From the NCBI GenBank assembly GCA_903923345.1, contig CAIXXI010000138.1:1-7833 (forward strand): a DNA stretch of 7,833 bases. Direction: 5' to 3'. The notes beneath the pieces were generated by a model. That model did no database searches. It saw only the letters and a list, made by a program, of their open reading frames with translations, and was not told the origin of the DNA. The DNA is from an uncultured Burkholderiales bacterium (GTDB taxonomy: Bacteria; Pseudomonadota; Gammaproteobacteria; Burkholderiales; Burkholderiaceae_E). The stretch's first letter is position 1, and every line of letters begins with the position of its first letter. Shown here piece after piece: positions 7,221-7,833 of this stretch. A program made the position numbers and the translations under genes.

Positions 7221-7234
7221 GGTCAGACCTGACC
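7221..7234. promoter_or_regulatory. Overlapping GGTC/GACC palindromes, candidate operator before the dehydrogenase
   Basis: GGTCAGACC (7221-7229) is a perfect GGTC-N-GACC palindrome, the core of the Escherichia coli FadR site. It overlaps GGTCA-GACC-TGACC (7221-7234), a second inverted repeat. The site ends 10 bases before the dehydrogenase ribosome site, where a bound protein could block transcription or initiation. FadR of the E. coli type is mainly gammaproteobacterial, so an unrelated regulator or chance is quite possible. Confidence 0.3.
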
Positions 7235-7244
7235 CACGGGCAGC

Positions 7245-7250
7245 AAGGAG
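7245..7250 (+). promoter_or_regulatory. Ribosome binding site of the acyl-CoA dehydrogenase
   Basis: AAGGAG (7245-7250) precedes the ATG at 7257 by six bases (ACTCCA). This strong, well-spaced site fixes the start. Confidence 0.75.
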
Positions 7251-7256
7251 ACTCCA

Positions 7257-7833
7257 ATGGATCTGGGCTATTCCCCGGAAGAACTCGCCTTTCGCAATGA
7301 AGTACGCAGCTGGCTGGCTGACAACCTGCCTGCCGACATCCGCGACAAGGTGGTCAATTACCAGCACCTGAGCAAGGAAGACTTCCTGCGCTGGCACCGC
7401 ATTCTGGCGGCCAAGGGCTGGGCGGTACCGCACTGGCCACAGGAGTGGGGCGGCACCGGCTGGGACATCACGCAGCGCTACATCTTCAATGAGGAATTCG
7501 GTCTGGCCGGTGCGCCGAACCTGCCGAACTTCGGCCCGAACATGTGCGCTTCGGTGCTGATGCGCTTCGGAACAGACGAGCAGAAGAACCGCTTTTTGCC
7601 TCGCATTCGGGAGGGCGACGACTTCTGGGTCCAGGGCTATTCCGAGCCGGGCTCCGGTTCGGATCTGGCCTCGCTCAAGACCCGCGCCGAGCGCACCGGC
7701 GATCACTACCTGGTCAACGGCCAGAAAATCTGGACGACGCTGGGCCATTTCGGTGACTGGATCTTCTGTCTGGTGCGCACCGACCCGAACGCGCGCATCC
7801 GTCAGGAAGGCATCAGCTTCCTGCTGATCGACA
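7257..7833 (+). CDS. Acyl-CoA dehydrogenase, PimC-like large subunit type (3' truncated)
   Basis: The first 192 residues are present and the frame runs off the window end. Acyl-CoA dehydrogenases oxidise an acyl-CoA to its 2-enoyl-CoA with FAD and pass electrons to electron-transfer flavoprotein. MDLGYSPEELAFRNEVR (1-17) is the typical N-terminal helix. AAKGWAVPHWPQEWGGTGW (51-69), FNEEFGLAGAP (77-87), GYSEPGSGSDLASLKTRA (127-144) and NGQKIWTT (154-161) follow in family order. GYSEPGSGSDL is the acyl-CoA dehydrogenase signature lining the FAD/substrate site. The overall style recalls the pimeloyl-CoA dehydrogenase large subunit PimC, which works with a second dehydrogenase-fold subunit (PimD) usually encoded next to it; that is family knowledge, and the partner would lie beyond this window. 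The catalytic glutamate is in the missing C-terminal part. The gene is divergent from the hydratase/ligase pair and probably co-regulated with it. Substrate chain length and branching cannot be read here. Confidence 0.93.
   Translation, partial: MDLGYSPEELAFRNEVRSWLADNLPADIRDKVVNYQHLSKEDFLRWHRILAAKGWAVPHWPQEWGGTGWDITQRYIFNEEFGLAGAPNLPNFGPNMCASVLMRFGTDEQKNRFLPRIREGDDFWVQGYSEPGSGSDLASLKTRAERTGDHYLVNGQKIWTTLGHFGDWIFCLVRTDPNARIRQEGISFLLID

Overview
The window is GC-rich, densely coding bacterial DNA. The codon style and a fused isobutyryl-CoA mutase of the Burkholderiales type point to a betaproteobacterium (Burkholderiales or Rhodocyclales). That placement comes from sequence flavour only; no tree or search was run. 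It holds three complete genes, two genes cut by the window edges, and about 200 bases of divergent promoter region.

Layout: (1) positions 1-996 (+) are the C-terminal three quarters of a class III PLP-dependent aminotransferase related to glutamate-1-semialdehyde aminomutase. (2) 997-1165 is a 169-base gap with several GC-rich inverted repeats. (3) 1166-4504 (+) is icmF, a 1112-residue adenosylcobalamin-dependent mutase that carries its own G-protein chaperone between the B12 domain and the catalytic barrel. (4) An 18-base gap with a small GC hairpin separates icmF from the convergent minus-strand pair. (5) That pair is an enoyl-CoA hydratase (7057 to 6221) followed by an AMP-forming acyl-CoA ligase (6109 to 4523). 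(6) 7058-7256 is the divergent control region. (7) 7257 to the window end (+) is the first 192 residues of an acyl-CoA dehydrogenase resembling the large subunit of pimeloyl-CoA dehydrogenase.

Read together, the genes look like a carboxylic-acid catabolic island. The ligase would activate a free acid to its CoA thioester. IcmF would rearrange a branched acyl-CoA (isobutyryl-CoA to butyryl-CoA, possibly pivalyl-CoA to isovaleryl-CoA). The dehydrogenase and hydratase would carry out the first two steps of beta-oxidation. The enzyme families are well supported. The shared pathway and its substrate are inference from proximity and complementary chemistry. No transcriptional regulator, RNA gene, mobile element or CRISPR array was seen.
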